From Candidatus Melainabacteria bacterium (GTDB lineage: Bacteria > Cyanobacteriota > Vampirovibrionia > Obscuribacterales > Obscuribacteraceae), in assembly GCA_012965515.1 (NCBI GenBank), contig DTSE01000058.1:1-40268 (forward strand): DNA of 40,268 bases. The letters are read 5' to 3'. The notes below the pieces were generated by a model. It had not been told where the DNA came from. It made no database searches and saw only the letters and a list, made by a program, of their open reading frames with translations. This document shows positions 33,161 through 40,268 of the stretch, piece after piece (positions within the stretch are counted from its first letter, which is position 1; every line of letters begins with the position of its first letter). A program made the translations under genes and the position numbers.

Positions 33161-33544
33161 TCATTCAGAAATAGGCTGGCCGAATTGAAGGAGATAGCCG
33201 TTCAAATCGTAAATGCCGAACTCGCGCATGCCGTACTCCATGTCATCGATGGGATAGCACACATTGATTTCTTCGCTTTTGCTAATTTTCTTCCACAAGG
33301 AGTCGACCTTGTCGGTTCGGAAGTAGATAGAGCCCGTAAATTCAGGCTCTTCGAAATCCCACCCTTCATACGGCAGCGCAAACATAATTGAAAAGCCATC
33401 GCGAGTTACTTGCGCCCAGTGCCCATCCGGCTCTAGCGCATCGCATTTGAAACCAAGCGTCTCAACATAAAATTCCACGGCATCGGTCAAGTCCGGAACC
33501 CACAACATGGGGACGCAACCTGTCAGTTTTGCTCCGCGCGGCAT
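33161..33544 (-). CDS. VOC/glyoxalase-bleomycin-resistance superfamily protein
   Basis: A 127-residue protein with the paired beta-alpha-beta-beta-beta modules of the vicinal oxygen chelate fold: PMLWVPDLTDAVEFYVETLG (about 12-31), WAQVTRDGFSIMFA, SIYFRTDKVDSLWKKI, and the C-terminal MREFGIYDLNGYLLQFGQ with a metal-ligand-type Glu/Gln. Members include dioxygenases, glyoxalases and antibiotic-binding proteins; the specific job is not evident. ATG 33544; GGAGG lies about 14 bases upstream, a little far. Confidence 0.88.
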   Translation of the reverse strand: MPRGAKLTGCVPMLWVPDLTDAVEFYVETLGFKCDALEPDGHWAQVTRDGFSIMFALPYEGWDFEEPEFTGSIYFRTDKVDSLWKKISKSEEINVCYPIDDMEYGMREFGIYDLNGYLLQFGQPISE

Positions 33545-33598
33545 TGACTACTCACGAACCTCCGGTCTCCTAGACAAGCAAGAATCATACAACGCAGC

Positions 33599-34366
33599 TC
33601 ATAGCTTTCTCAAAGCCGGATCCATCTCATAATCAAGCTCATGCGCCTTTTCCAGGTCCTTCTTAGCAAGATCTCCCTTGCCTTGCCGTTTGTAAACATC
33701 AGCGCGTCCGTAATAGCCTTTGCTAACGTGCGGGTAATGCCGAATGAGGTAATTGAACTCGACAAGCGCTTCATCGAACTTGTTGTCTTTCAAGCAAACA
33801 TCACCGAGAGCCCACCTGGTTTCGATTTCGGAGCGTAGAATTGACTTGGTTTTGAACTGCAAACATTTCCGGTAATCCGCTGCCGCATTCTTCCAATCAT
33901 GCAAACAAGCATAACTACGTGCACGCGAACGATAAGCATTACCATCGTGCGGATCTATCGCGAGCGCCTTTGAATAGTCGGATACGGCAAGCTTGTACTG
34001 CGCGTCCTTGAAGTACAACCAACCTCTGTCGCGCCAATATGTAGCCTCGCCGGGCGCCAATTCAATCGCACGTGACATATCCTTCAGCGCTTCGGGAAGG
34101 AGATTGAGCTCCTTATAGGCTTCAGAACGCAACTGATAGGTGTGGGGGTCATTCGGATTGAGCTTGATTGCAGCCGAAAGATCCTTGATCGTTGAGTCCA
34201 CTTCCATCATGCGCAAATGCTCCCTTGCTGATTCCAGCAAGCTCTGATATTTCTGCACATCATATGCGAAGGCGCCTTGCGCGCACCAAAACGCACTAAG
34301 CACGCCGCAAAGAGCAGACAGCTGAAAACGAGACAGTGACTGGAGGCTCAATTCGAACGATATCAT
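33599..34366 (-). CDS. Exported TPR protein
   Basis: A 255-residue protein with a signal peptide (to about 34, ending QGAFA) and about five to six TPRs (for example MEVDSTIKDLSAAIKLNPND, LLPEALKDMSRAIELAPGE and YKLAVSDYSKALAIDPHDG). Such periplasmic TPR proteins act as assembly scaffolds. Its ATG overlaps the TGA of the upstream exported protein gene (ATGA), so the two are translationally coupled and may act together. Confidence 0.85.
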   Translation of the reverse strand: MISFELSLQSLSRFQLSALCGVLSAFWCAQGAFAYDVQKYQSLLESAREHLRMMEVDSTIKDLSAAIKLNPNDPHTYQLRSEAYKELNLLPEALKDMSRAIELAPGEATYWRDRGWLYFKDAQYKLAVSDYSKALAIDPHDGNAYRSRARSYACLHDWKNAAADYRKCLQFKTKSILRSEIETRWALGDVCLKDNKFDEALVEFNYLIRHYPHVSKGYYGRADVYKRQGKGDLAKKDLEKAHELDYEMDPALRKL

Positions 34367-35082
34367 TCGACCTTAAGTTTCGGAACTGATGTGGCACCAG
34401 GTATTTCAAACGAAGTCAGAAAAGCTTCTGCCTGCGGTGATTTCACCCACTCGTCTTTTCCTTCTACAGCGACAATAAACATACGCTTGCCTGACAAATA
34501 GGCGTTGAGGCGGAATTTGACCTTCGGATCCGCGCCTTCAATTCTTCCAGAGATGTCGCGAAACTGATAACCAAACTTAGCATGCGCTTTTAGTGAGTTC
34601 ATTTTGCCGTGTATTTTTTCGATGTACGCATTCGTCTGCTGCTGAATCACAGCAGACTGCTTTTTCGAGTCGTAAGGCGGTGAGCCGATTTCCTGCACAT
34701 CTGCAAAGCATACAGATCGAGTGCCTTCCTTATCCTTCTCGGAAACGCACGTGTACTTAACACCACTTGCCAGCTCGAACTGACCACTCATATCAGGAGT
34801 TCCGCGCATTAAGACGGAGAAGAAACCTTTTAGATCGACGTATCTAGTCATGCCAGGATAAGTAACAGCAGTAGGATTGGGAGCGGGGCTGTCAGGCTTC
34901 TGCATTGCGGCTCCCTCCTTGCGCGCGGGGGTTTTCTGCGGAGTTTGTACATCTATACTCGGCACCTGACTGGTGTGCGCCTGCGCAACTTGTGTTTGTG
35001 CGAATTGGGGTTGAGAAATCGCGGGCAAACTAAAGCTTGAACAAGTTAGGGCCAAAAAGATCGTCAACTTCTTTCCTGACAT
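34363..35082 (-). CDS. Exported protein of unknown function, coupled to a TPR protein
   Basis: A 239-residue protein with a signal peptide (MSGKKLTIFLALTCSSFSLPA), a Gln/Pro/Thr-rich linker to about 75, and a folded C-terminal domain with alternating strands (FFSVLMRGTPDMS, VKYTCVSEKDKEG, YLSGKRMFIVAVEGKDEWV, AFLTSFEI). That end resembles small periplasmic domains seen beside TPR proteins, but I do not recognise the family. ATG 35082 has GGAGG six bases upstream, and that site lies in an inverted repeat (35089-35121). Confidence 0.75.
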   Translation of the reverse strand: MSGKKLTIFLALTCSSFSLPAISQPQFAQTQVAQAHTSQVPSIDVQTPQKTPARKEGAAMQKPDSPAPNPTAVTYPGMTRYVDLKGFFSVLMRGTPDMSGQFELASGVKYTCVSEKDKEGTRSVCFADVQEIGSPPYDSKKQSAVIQQQTNAYIEKIHGKMNSLKAHAKFGYQFRDISGRIEGADPKVKFRLNAYLSGKRMFIVAVEGKDEWVKSPQAEAFLTSFEIPGATSVPKLKVE

Positions 35083-35088
35083 ATACCA

Positions 35089-35121
35089 CCTCCGAAAGAG
35101 GCATCATATACGATTCGGAGG
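35089..35121 (-). promoter_or_regulatory. Inverted repeat covering the ribosome-binding site
   Basis: CCTCCGAA (35089-35096) and TTCGGAGG (35114-35121) form a perfect 8-bp stem with a 17-base loop. The reverse-strand GGAGG of the exported-protein gene is one arm, so in RNA it would be paired and hidden. The loop holds TATGAT, a possible -10 box; then the repeat would be a DNA operator around it. Confidence 0.45.
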
Positions 35122-35140
35122 CGCTTCGCCCCAGTATGTC

Positions 35141-36553
35141 TCAGTAATTCGCTTCAATCTCTAAGACATCGCAAACGGTGCGACCCATGAGTTCAAAGAA
35201 CGAGACGAATTTGAAATAGTCAGCGTGCGTTGTGACGCCGAAACGTCCGCTGGAAAAGGGTACGTCTATGATGCCATCAAAAACTCCGGAAGCAGCGTAG
35301 CCTAAAAAGTCATTGGGATCGTAGAAATTGATCCAATTGAGAGCCGCTTCCGGCTTGGGAATTGGGCGCTCATCGGCGGAAAACCCAGGAAACATATCGA
35401 GATCGGCAAAGAGAGGAAATTGCGCTCCAACCGTTAAAACCAGATCAATCTCGAGGTGCGGAGAAAAGTAGGAAAGTATATCGCAGATAATGTTGCTACC
35501 CATGCTGTGAGCTACAACGATCAAATCAGGGTCTTCCTCAGTACGCATATTTGCAGCAGTCTCAATTGCTTGGATGCAAATCGAAGGTACTGAGCCGGGG
35601 TCAAAACGCTCTCCGCGACTGCCGAAATAGAAGAACGAATCCCCGATGAAAGCCGACATTTGCGCGTGAAAAATTCGTCGGGCAGGATTACTAATCGCCA
35701 GTGCAGCCACATTGGTAGTCAGTTTGCGCGTCGATGCAAGCGCGGCTTTTGCGCCGCCTCGCGCAACCTTTCGAGCCTTGTTGATTCGTGAGCGGGACAG
35801 TTCCAAACGTGCCCGAATGCGTTCACGAGAGCCTTCACGAAGAGTACGAAGTTGTTGAATACGTCCTTTCATACGCTCGCGGGAAGTTTCAATTCTCTCT
35901 TTTAGGCGCTCTTTGGAAACTTCCAAACGGTCCTTAATACGCTCTTTCGACAATGCCAAACGGTTCTTAATCCATTCGTTTGTGTTTACTGATGCTCGCA
36001 AATTGAGCTCTGCCGGGGAAAGCTTGATTTCCTTCTGCAAGCGATCCAGCAGCTCTTCATCGCTGCCAATTTCGTTAAGCCAATCAAGTTGCTGCTTTCG
36101 CCCCTTGAACTTTTGCCGCCACTTTGTACTCTCATACGCAAAACGGCTCAATGATCTCATTCGCTTACCGCCGTCCTCAGCACTTTTCAGATCATCATGG
36201 GCAACGGTCACCATCAAGTCAAACATCTCTTCCATCGAGCCTGACTTCGCCAGCGCCAAGAGCGGGTTGGAGGATAGTCCGAGAACCTTTTTCGTCGCTT
36301 CGGGGAGCATCGCTCGAATGCGCCTGCGTCTTTCCTGCAAACCCTTTAGATTAAGCTTCGGAAGGTAAGGGTTGTCGGTGGAACCGGTTGGTGCCAGCTC
36401 TCCCCAGTACGGGCTAAAAATCGCGGAATCCGGCACATTACGACCAAGAATTTTGAAGAAGACGTCAGCGAAAAGCCGATTTCGCAACTCCATATCCTGC
36501 TCGTACTCGTCGCCCTCGCGAACGTTTACGCCATGAATGAAGACAAGCGGCAT
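35141..36553 (-). CDS. Lipase-like alpha/beta hydrolase with an inserted coiled coil
   Basis: A 470-residue protein. The N-terminal strand PLVFIHGVN (oxyanion-hole type) is followed by a long helical insertion (about 60-290). The nucleophile elbow AHSMGS (Ser350) comes next, then likely acid Asp412 or Asp415 in FYDPNDFLG, and His443 in THADYF. The insertion contains 11-residue repeats with the pattern S(K/R)ERxKxRxEx (about 202-262), strongly Arg/Lys/Glu. This is an extended hendecad coiled coil, not usual for hydrolases. No signal peptide or membrane helix is seen. ATG 36553 is chosen; a GTG extension to 36604 lacks support. It may hydrolyse lipid esters at a surface reached through the coiled coil. 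Confidence 0.8.
   Translation of the reverse strand: MPLVFIHGVNVREGDEYEQDMELRNRLFADVFFKILGRNVPDSAIFSPYWGELAPTGSTDNPYLPKLNLKGLQERRRRIRAMLPEATKKVLGLSSNPLLALAKSGSMEEMFDLMVTVAHDDLKSAEDGGKRMRSLSRFAYESTKWRQKFKGRKQQLDWLNEIGSDEELLDRLQKEIKLSPAELNLRASVNTNEWIKNRLALSKERIKDRLEVSKERLKERIETSRERMKGRIQQLRTLREGSRERIRARLELSRSRINKARKVARGGAKAALASTRKLTTNVAALAISNPARRIFHAQMSAFIGDSFFYFGSRGERFDPGSVPSICIQAIETAANMRTEEDPDLIVVAHSMGSNIICDILSYFSPHLEIDLVLTVGAQFPLFADLDMFPGFSADERPIPKPEAALNWINFYDPNDFLGYAASGVFDGIIDVPFSSGRFGVTTHADYFKFVSFFELMGRTVCDVLEIEANY
35798..35950 (-). repeat. 33-bp repeats encoding 11-residue coiled-coil units
   Basis: Units encoding SKERIKDRLEV, SKERLKERIET and SRERMKGRIQQ are adjacent, followed by a 7-residue insert and SRERIRARLEL. 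The codons differ between units, so the duplications are old and kept by selection. Confidence 0.8.
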
Positions 36554-36797
36554 CGCATAACCCCACGACACGAAAACTCTCAACGCCTGCGGGTGTTCTT
36601 TCACCCACTACTAAACCTTTTCCACGCCGCACAGGGGAGTGAAACCGCCCAAACTTCAATCGTCTGGGCTTCAGACTTTGCTTATCAGCCACGTGCCCAG
36701 AAACAGTTGCGATTCTGTTTGCTCAAATGAAACTCGCCGTCCTCTTTGAGTTTGAATAAATGCAGATTCACCGGCTACGAACAACCAGTTAAACAGC
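36554..36797. other. Divergent intergenic region, no gene seen
   Basis: About 240 bp between the hydrolase and the MGDG-type gene, before the REP pair. Short open frames here show no domain. It must contain both promoters, but I could not identify a clear pair of boxes. Confidence 0.35.
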
Positions 36798-36849
36798 GTA
36801 AGCGATGCCATGCATCGTCAGCCGTAGGGGCGATGCCATGCATCGCCCG
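36798..36849. repeat. REP-like element pair (direct)
   Basis: A diverged copy (GTAAGCGATGCCATGCATCGT, 36798-36818) is followed after five bases by a full copy (GTAGGGGCGATGCCATGC, then ATCGCCC; 36824-36848) in the same orientation. The second is identical to the copy at 19068 over 22 bases. It lies about 65 bp before the likely start of the MGDG-type gene; an ATG within it is not a credible start. Confidence 0.75.
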
Positions 36850-36912
36850 GTGTCGGCGAGCGACCGGCAATCCAAATCAATCGGGAATCTAATAGAGGTT
36901 GCAAAAGCAAAA

Positions 36913-38064
36913 ATGTTCAGAAAAGTAATGGTTTTATCAGCATCTGCAGGCGCCGGTCACGTCACCGCGGCTAACGCACTGGAAGGCGCGTTGCGCGAGA
37001 GCGGCATCGCGCATGAAGTCGTCAATTTAGATGTTCTGAAGAAAGTCAGCCCTTTCATGCGTTCCATGTATTCGAAGCAATACATCAATCTCGTCAATCG
37101 CGCACCGCACTTGCTGGGAGCAATTTACGATGCAACCGATCACGCCAAGAAATTCGATGGCAGGCGCATGACCTTTGACGTCGCAAACGCGCTTCCCATG
37201 CTGCGATATCTTACGAACGAGAGGCCGGATGTCGTCGTCAGCACACACTTTCTTGCGTCCGAACTAGCAGCATTCGCGACACGGCGGCGCCGGTTGAATG
37301 CATATCTGGCAACCGTTATCACCGACTTCGACGCGCATGCTTTCTGGCTTTCCGACCCAGTCGATCATTATTTTGCAGCGATGGAGGACACCGCCCGCCA
37401 ACTTCAACACCTTGGTGTGAATAGCGATGACATCAGCGTTACAGGCATTCCCATATCAATAAAATTCGCCGGTGCTCCTTCAAAGTCTGAAGCACGAAAG
37501 CAGCTTGGTTTGCGTGAAGATTTGCCTGTCGTTCTAATTTCAGCAGGTGGATTCGGAGTAGGGCCGGTGATAGAAACTGTTGAATCCGCGATGCTTTGCA
37601 GAACCCGCTTTCAGACGGTCGTATTATGCGGAAAGAACGAAAAACTGCGAGCACAATTACAAGGCATGCAGGTGATAACACCTTCGTACTTCCGTGACTT
37701 CCATGCGGTTGGACACACTGATTCCATGCAGGTTTATATGGCAGCTGCCGATCTGATGATTGGCAAGTCGGGAGGGTTAACATCCTCTGAATGCCTCGCT
37801 TCCGGTCTGCCGATGTTGATCGTCAATCCTATTCCAGGGCAGGAAGAGCGCAATGCAAATCACCTGCTGGAGCACGGCGCAGCCGCATCGGGCAACATCA
37901 GGACTTTGACTTACAAATTAGACAAGGTCATCAGTTCACCGCATCAGCTCAAGGAAATGAGCGACGCCGCCACCGCCATGGGTCATGCAAATTCAGCACG
38001 TGAAATCGTGAAGAGGCTTCAAGAACTTGCATCTAACGAGCATCGGCAATCGCTTTCTCAATAG
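36913..38064 (+). CDS. MGDG-synthase/UgtP-type glycolipid glycosyltransferase
   Basis: A 383-residue GT28-like enzyme of the monogalactosyldiacylglycerol synthase group, adding galactose or glucose from UDP-sugar to diacylglycerol at the membrane. It shows KVMVLSASAGAGHVTAANAL (about 4-23), VVVSTHFLASELAAF, VITDFDAHAFWLS with the membrane-proximal Asp, and the donor region MIGKSGGLTSSECLASGLPM and NPIPGQEERNA. Frames reaching upstream to 36805 start in a REP element and are not family-like; ATG 36913 is preferred. Its C-terminus (38033-38064) overlaps the convergent lipoprotein gene by 32 bp. Confidence 0.9.
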   Translation: MFRKVMVLSASAGAGHVTAANALEGALRESGIAHEVVNLDVLKKVSPFMRSMYSKQYINLVNRAPHLLGAIYDATDHAKKFDGRRMTFDVANALPMLRYLTNERPDVVVSTHFLASELAAFATRRRRLNAYLATVITDFDAHAFWLSDPVDHYFAAMEDTARQLQHLGVNSDDISVTGIPISIKFAGAPSKSEARKQLGLREDLPVVLISAGGFGVGPVIETVESAMLCRTRFQTVVLCGKNEKLRAQLQGMQVITPSYFRDFHAVGHTDSMQVYMAAADLMIGKSGGLTSSECLASGLPMLIVNPIPGQEERNANHLLEHGAAASGNIRTLTYKLDKVISSPHQLKEMSDAATAMGHANSAREIVKRLQELASNEHRQSLSQ

Positions 38065-38683
38065 CATCATCCACCGACAACTTCGTGGACTTGTCCGCCA
38101 TTAGCTTGTCGTACGCGGCTGAGGCAAGGTCCGCAGGTTCAACTATCTTCGCACGGTAATATTGAAGCATCTCACCATTCGCCGCATTGATAGCCAGTTT
38201 CAACGCCGTATCCTCATCCTTCGCTTCGCCGACAAACTCGCGACCAAGAATATGCAATCCGCATTTCCTCGCTTGGTGCGCCGCATCACGATAAAAGCGC
38301 TTGCAGATTCTGACGTGTCCATCTTCGTGTGCAATCACTGAATCAGAGGCATTCTCCGGCAGCCACATATCAAACGGCAACGACGTTTCCACAGTCACAT
38401 GCTTCACCTTGACCGTGATCGAGTACCAATTATCCTCCTTAATCATCTTCGTCTTTTCGACAGCAAGAGTAGGAATGAATTTGAAGTCCCAGAAAGTGTT
38501 TTGATTCGCCGCGCAGTGAAATTCTCCCGGTGTCTTAGGATGCGTTTCAGTCTTCACGTTATGTTTGTGCGCAAACAACTTTGTGCGCCGCACTGTCACC
38601 GCGCGCGAATCCACGCAGCCGGTGAGAACAACCGGCAACAGCAAAAACGCAAGAATTCGAGATACCTTTTGATTTCGTCTCAT
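38033..38683 (-). CDS. Lipoprotein with a HEDGH zinc-protease-like motif
   Basis: A 216-residue protein with a lipoprotein signal (LTGC, Cys23). The mature part has strand-rich YSITVKVKHVTVETSLPFDM, and then SVIAHEDGHVRICKRF with His119, Glu120 and His123, a HExxH zinc-site pattern as in DUF922-like and other zincins. The rest is helical to the end. No third ligand is obvious, so activity is uncertain. ATG 38683 has no clear ribosome site. It follows the Cys-cluster protein gene by 43 bp on the same strand. Confidence 0.75.
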   Translation of the reverse strand: MRRNQKVSRILAFLLLPVVLTGCVDSRAVTVRRTKLFAHKHNVKTETHPKTPGEFHCAANQNTFWDFKFIPTLAVEKTKMIKEDNWYSITVKVKHVTVETSLPFDMWLPENASDSVIAHEDGHVRICKRFYRDAAHQARKCGLHILGREFVGEAKDEDTALKLAINAANGEMLQYYRAKIVEPADLASAAYDKLMADKSTKLSVDDAIEKAIADAR

Positions 38684-38726
38684 TGGCTGGACAAATTAGA
38701 ACCTGGGCCGCATGCTCAAGTCTATC

Positions 38727-39695
38727 CTAAAGCTTCAGCCGATAAACCCCAGGCGGCACCTGCAACGGAAACTTCTTCTGTAAAGCTTTCAGCACATCGC
38801 TATCCTCAGTGATCGCTTCAGGCTCGAGAGAGAAATCGCGTTCGATTTGGCGCGCTTCATCCATCCTCTTTTGCCTAAAAAGGAAGTCTCTATAATCACT
38901 GGCAATTTGTTCACGGTAATAATCCATGTGGGCGCCATCTTGTTCAAGCGACTTCATATAGACCTTGTGAAATGCTTCAGCAGCATCAATATGCCCTTGC
39001 GCTTCAAGGATCTTGGCACTCAAATCATCACACGGATGCGTCAAGACTGAGGGAACAGGCTCAAGTACTTCTTTGTTGAGTCCATCTTTCGTCAAGAAGG
39101 CGTCGACCTTATTCACAATGAACATTCTGCCATTCTGCTCGACAAGTTCGCTTCCTAAGGCATACTTTCCAGAACGCAATTGAGAAAAGGATGGAACCTC
39201 TATTGTGTGAACTCTGAAGTTAGTTATGTCGGGAACTCCCAATTGGTGCAATTGCGCTTGTTGCGGTTTTCGCCAGAGTGTGCGATTGACCTGAGACCCT
39301 GCACCTTCCGACTTGGCGCTCGTTGCGCATTCACTAGACTGTGCAAAAACAGCACAGGTCGAAATCAATGACCCAAAGAATAGTGCTGCCACTTGTCGGA
39401 TTCGTCGAGCAGCGTTTCTAATCTTTCGCAAACCGACCGGACAGTCGTCTGTCATTATGGTGCCGTCCTTGCGTCGATAGAAGCGCAAGCATTGCGACGT
39501 TCCGTTCTCTCTTAAAAACGCCTCCGCTTCCACACGAGTCATGTCAGACAAGTTGAAAACTTGCCGCCTGCAATCACCGCAATTTCTCAGTCTGTCGCTC
39601 CCCTCCATGGAATCCCACGAAGCATCGCACGGAGACGCTACGTACACGCGCTCCAGAAACGAAGGAAGAGAGGAAGAAGAAACCGGCTCACTCAT
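38727..39695 (-). CDS. Membrane protein with an N-terminal cysteine-cluster domain
   Basis: A 322-residue protein. Residues 17-95 contain a conserved pattern, PCDASWDSMEG, RNCGDCRRQVFNLS, CLRFYRRKDGTIMTDDCPVG (Cys23, 39, 42, 69, 85), seen in many bacterial proteins of unknown function and probably binding zinc or an iron-sulfur centre. One membrane helix (about 101-118) follows, then an extracytoplasmic domain of about 200 residues with helices at the end (AEAFHKVYMKSLEQDG and others). A redox or metal-sensing receptor is possible. ATG 39695; GGAG lies about eleven bases upstream. Likely in an operon with its neighbours. Confidence 0.75.
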   Translation of the reverse strand: MSEPVSSSSLPSFLERVYVASPCDASWDSMEGSDRLRNCGDCRRQVFNLSDMTRVEAEAFLRENGTSQCLRFYRRKDGTIMTDDCPVGLRKIRNAARRIRQVAALFFGSLISTCAVFAQSSECATSAKSEGAGSQVNRTLWRKPQQAQLHQLGVPDITNFRVHTIEVPSFSQLRSGKYALGSELVEQNGRMFIVNKVDAFLTKDGLNKEVLEPVPSVLTHPCDDLSAKILEAQGHIDAAEAFHKVYMKSLEQDGAHMDYYREQIASDYRDFLFRQKRMDEARQIERDFSLEPEAITEDSDVLKALQKKFPLQVPPGVYRLKL

Positions 39696-39711
39696 GGATA
39701 CGACGTCTCCG

Positions 39712-40071
39712 CTATGCAACAGTCCCAGACACAATGCGCCATCCTTCGGGTTTCTTCACCCAAGTACGGGTGAACTTCAACTTGTGAATTTTTCCTGGCA
39801 TCTCGTACTCGCCATTGCAAACAACCACAGCCGCCACGCCATGGTCGATGATTTGCATGTCGGACATTTGAACACGAATGAACTTCGGTCCAGTGCCAGG
39901 TTGGTGCGCAGCCACGACCTTTTCCTTCATCATTGCCGCGTTTCCTTCGGTGACCATGATGGCATGATCGTCGAGATACGTTTGGAAAAAATCGGGATCA
40001 GGTCCCAGCTCAGCCTCAATCAGCCGGTCTTCCAGCGCTTTGATCTCGCTTTGTACGGTAGTCGTGCTCAT
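39712..40071 (-). CDS. SnoaL/NTF2-like protein (DUF4440 type)
   Basis: A 119-residue single-domain protein: an N-terminal helix (MSTTTVQSEIKALEDRLIEA), then the cone-shaped alpha+beta pattern with FFQTYLDDHAIMVTEG, VAAVVVCNGEYEM and the final strands FTRTWVKKPEGWRIVSGT. Members are small enzymes, ligand binders or immunity-like proteins. No catalytic residue can be named safely. ATG 40071 with AGAGGT five bases upstream. A TACAAT -10-like box lies about 35 bases upstream on the reverse strand. The next gene starts 16 bp downstream. Confidence 0.8.
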   Translation of the reverse strand: MSTTTVQSEIKALEDRLIEAELGPDPDFFQTYLDDHAIMVTEGNAAMMKEKVVAAHQPGTGPKFIRVQMSDMQIIDHGVAAVVVCNGEYEMPGKIHKLKFTRTWVKKPEGWRIVSGTVA

Positions 40072-40201
40072 GATTACCTCTGTCAATTCGCATTGGCAGC
40101 CAATTGTACCCGGTGAAACGACGGCAGACGCGTTTCTCAAATAAATGCAAATCCCAAAATTCGCCCATATACTACGCGCAATAGTATGTCTTTGATTTTT
40201 G

Positions 40202-40253
40202 AAAAAAGAGGAGCTCAGCGAAGCGATGGATTTGCATCCATGCCTCGCCGAGC
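40202..40253 (-). terminator. Intrinsic terminator of a gene beyond the right edge
   Basis: A long stem forms from 40213-40231 with 40236-40253 around the loop TTGC. On the reverse strand two A-C mismatches become G-U pairs, so the RNA pairs fully except for one bulge, and it is followed by UUUUUU (40202-40207). This predicts a leftward gene ending just past the window. Confidence 0.75.
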
Positions 40254-40268
40254 AGCCTCCCGGTGAAT

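Noticed and set aside
36805-36912. N-terminal extension of the MGDG-type gene
   Set aside because: It begins inside the REP element and is unlike the family N-terminus; ATG 36913 gives the normal start.
1-40268. CRISPR array, insertion sequence, prophage or toxin-antitoxin system
   Set aside because: No regularly spaced direct repeats with unique spacers, no transposase, integrase or phage structural gene, and no typical toxin-antitoxin gene pair were found.

Overview
The window looks like chromosomal DNA from a free-living, Gram-negative, environmental bacterium of moderate GC content. Evidence for two membranes is an RND metal-efflux pump with a periplasmic adaptor, a lipoprotein and several signal peptides. 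Many genes start with GTG or TTG. The mix of a Ser/Thr kinase carrying TPRs, many TPR proteins, MshEN-like repeats, a MGDG-synthase-type glycosyltransferase and many sugar-transfer enzymes fits a Vampirovibrionia/Obscuribacterales (Melainabacteria)-type genome. That placement is an inference from gene style only; no rRNA, tRNA or ribosomal protein gene is present. I saw no prophage, insertion sequence or CRISPR array.

Layout. 1-7500: a truncated response regulator, a repeat-built coiled-coil protein, a GT2 and a GT87 glycosyltransferase, a large dikinase of the rifampin-phosphotransferase type, and a GT4 glycosyltransferase. 7900-14500: a site-2-type protease, then a CusA/CzcA efflux pump whose adaptor gene appears broken by a frameshift, then a two-repeat MshEN-like protein that seems to start at AUC. 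14500-19750: a trypsin-like protease, a polytopic GT-C-like protein, guaA and a tyrosine phosphatase. 19700-22650: a GDP-mannose 3,5-epimerase diverging from a GT10 fucosyltransferase-methyltransferase fusion, a likely sugar-modification module. 22800-26900: small-molecule redox and signalling genes (old yellow enzyme, ICMT-like methyltransferase, lone receiver, ABM-like protein, alcohol dehydrogenase). 27000-32050: a TPR-like protein, a small secreted protein, and a probable operon of three small membrane proteins (two clearly related) with a Ser/Thr kinase-TPR protein. 32150-36600: OsmC, VOC, exported and TPR proteins, and a lipase-like hydrolase with an inserted 11-residue-repeat coiled coil. 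36900-40100: a MGDG-synthase-like enzyme, a HEDGH lipoprotein, a Cys-cluster membrane protein and a SnoaL-like protein.

Several genes could work together on cell-surface or lipid glycans: five classical glycosyltransferases (GT2, GT87, GT4, GT10, MGDG-type), one GT-C-like protein and one nucleotide-sugar epimerase, spread over several transcription units. Non-coding structure is plentiful. There is a REP-like palindromic family (GTAGGGGCGATGCCATGCATCGCCC-like, at least five copies in three places), a perfect 41-bp palindrome, a perfect 20-bp operator-like palindrome, short tandem arrays of 3, 6, 21 and 33 bp, and three convincing intrinsic terminators, two of which pair fully only as minus-strand RNA through G-U pairs.
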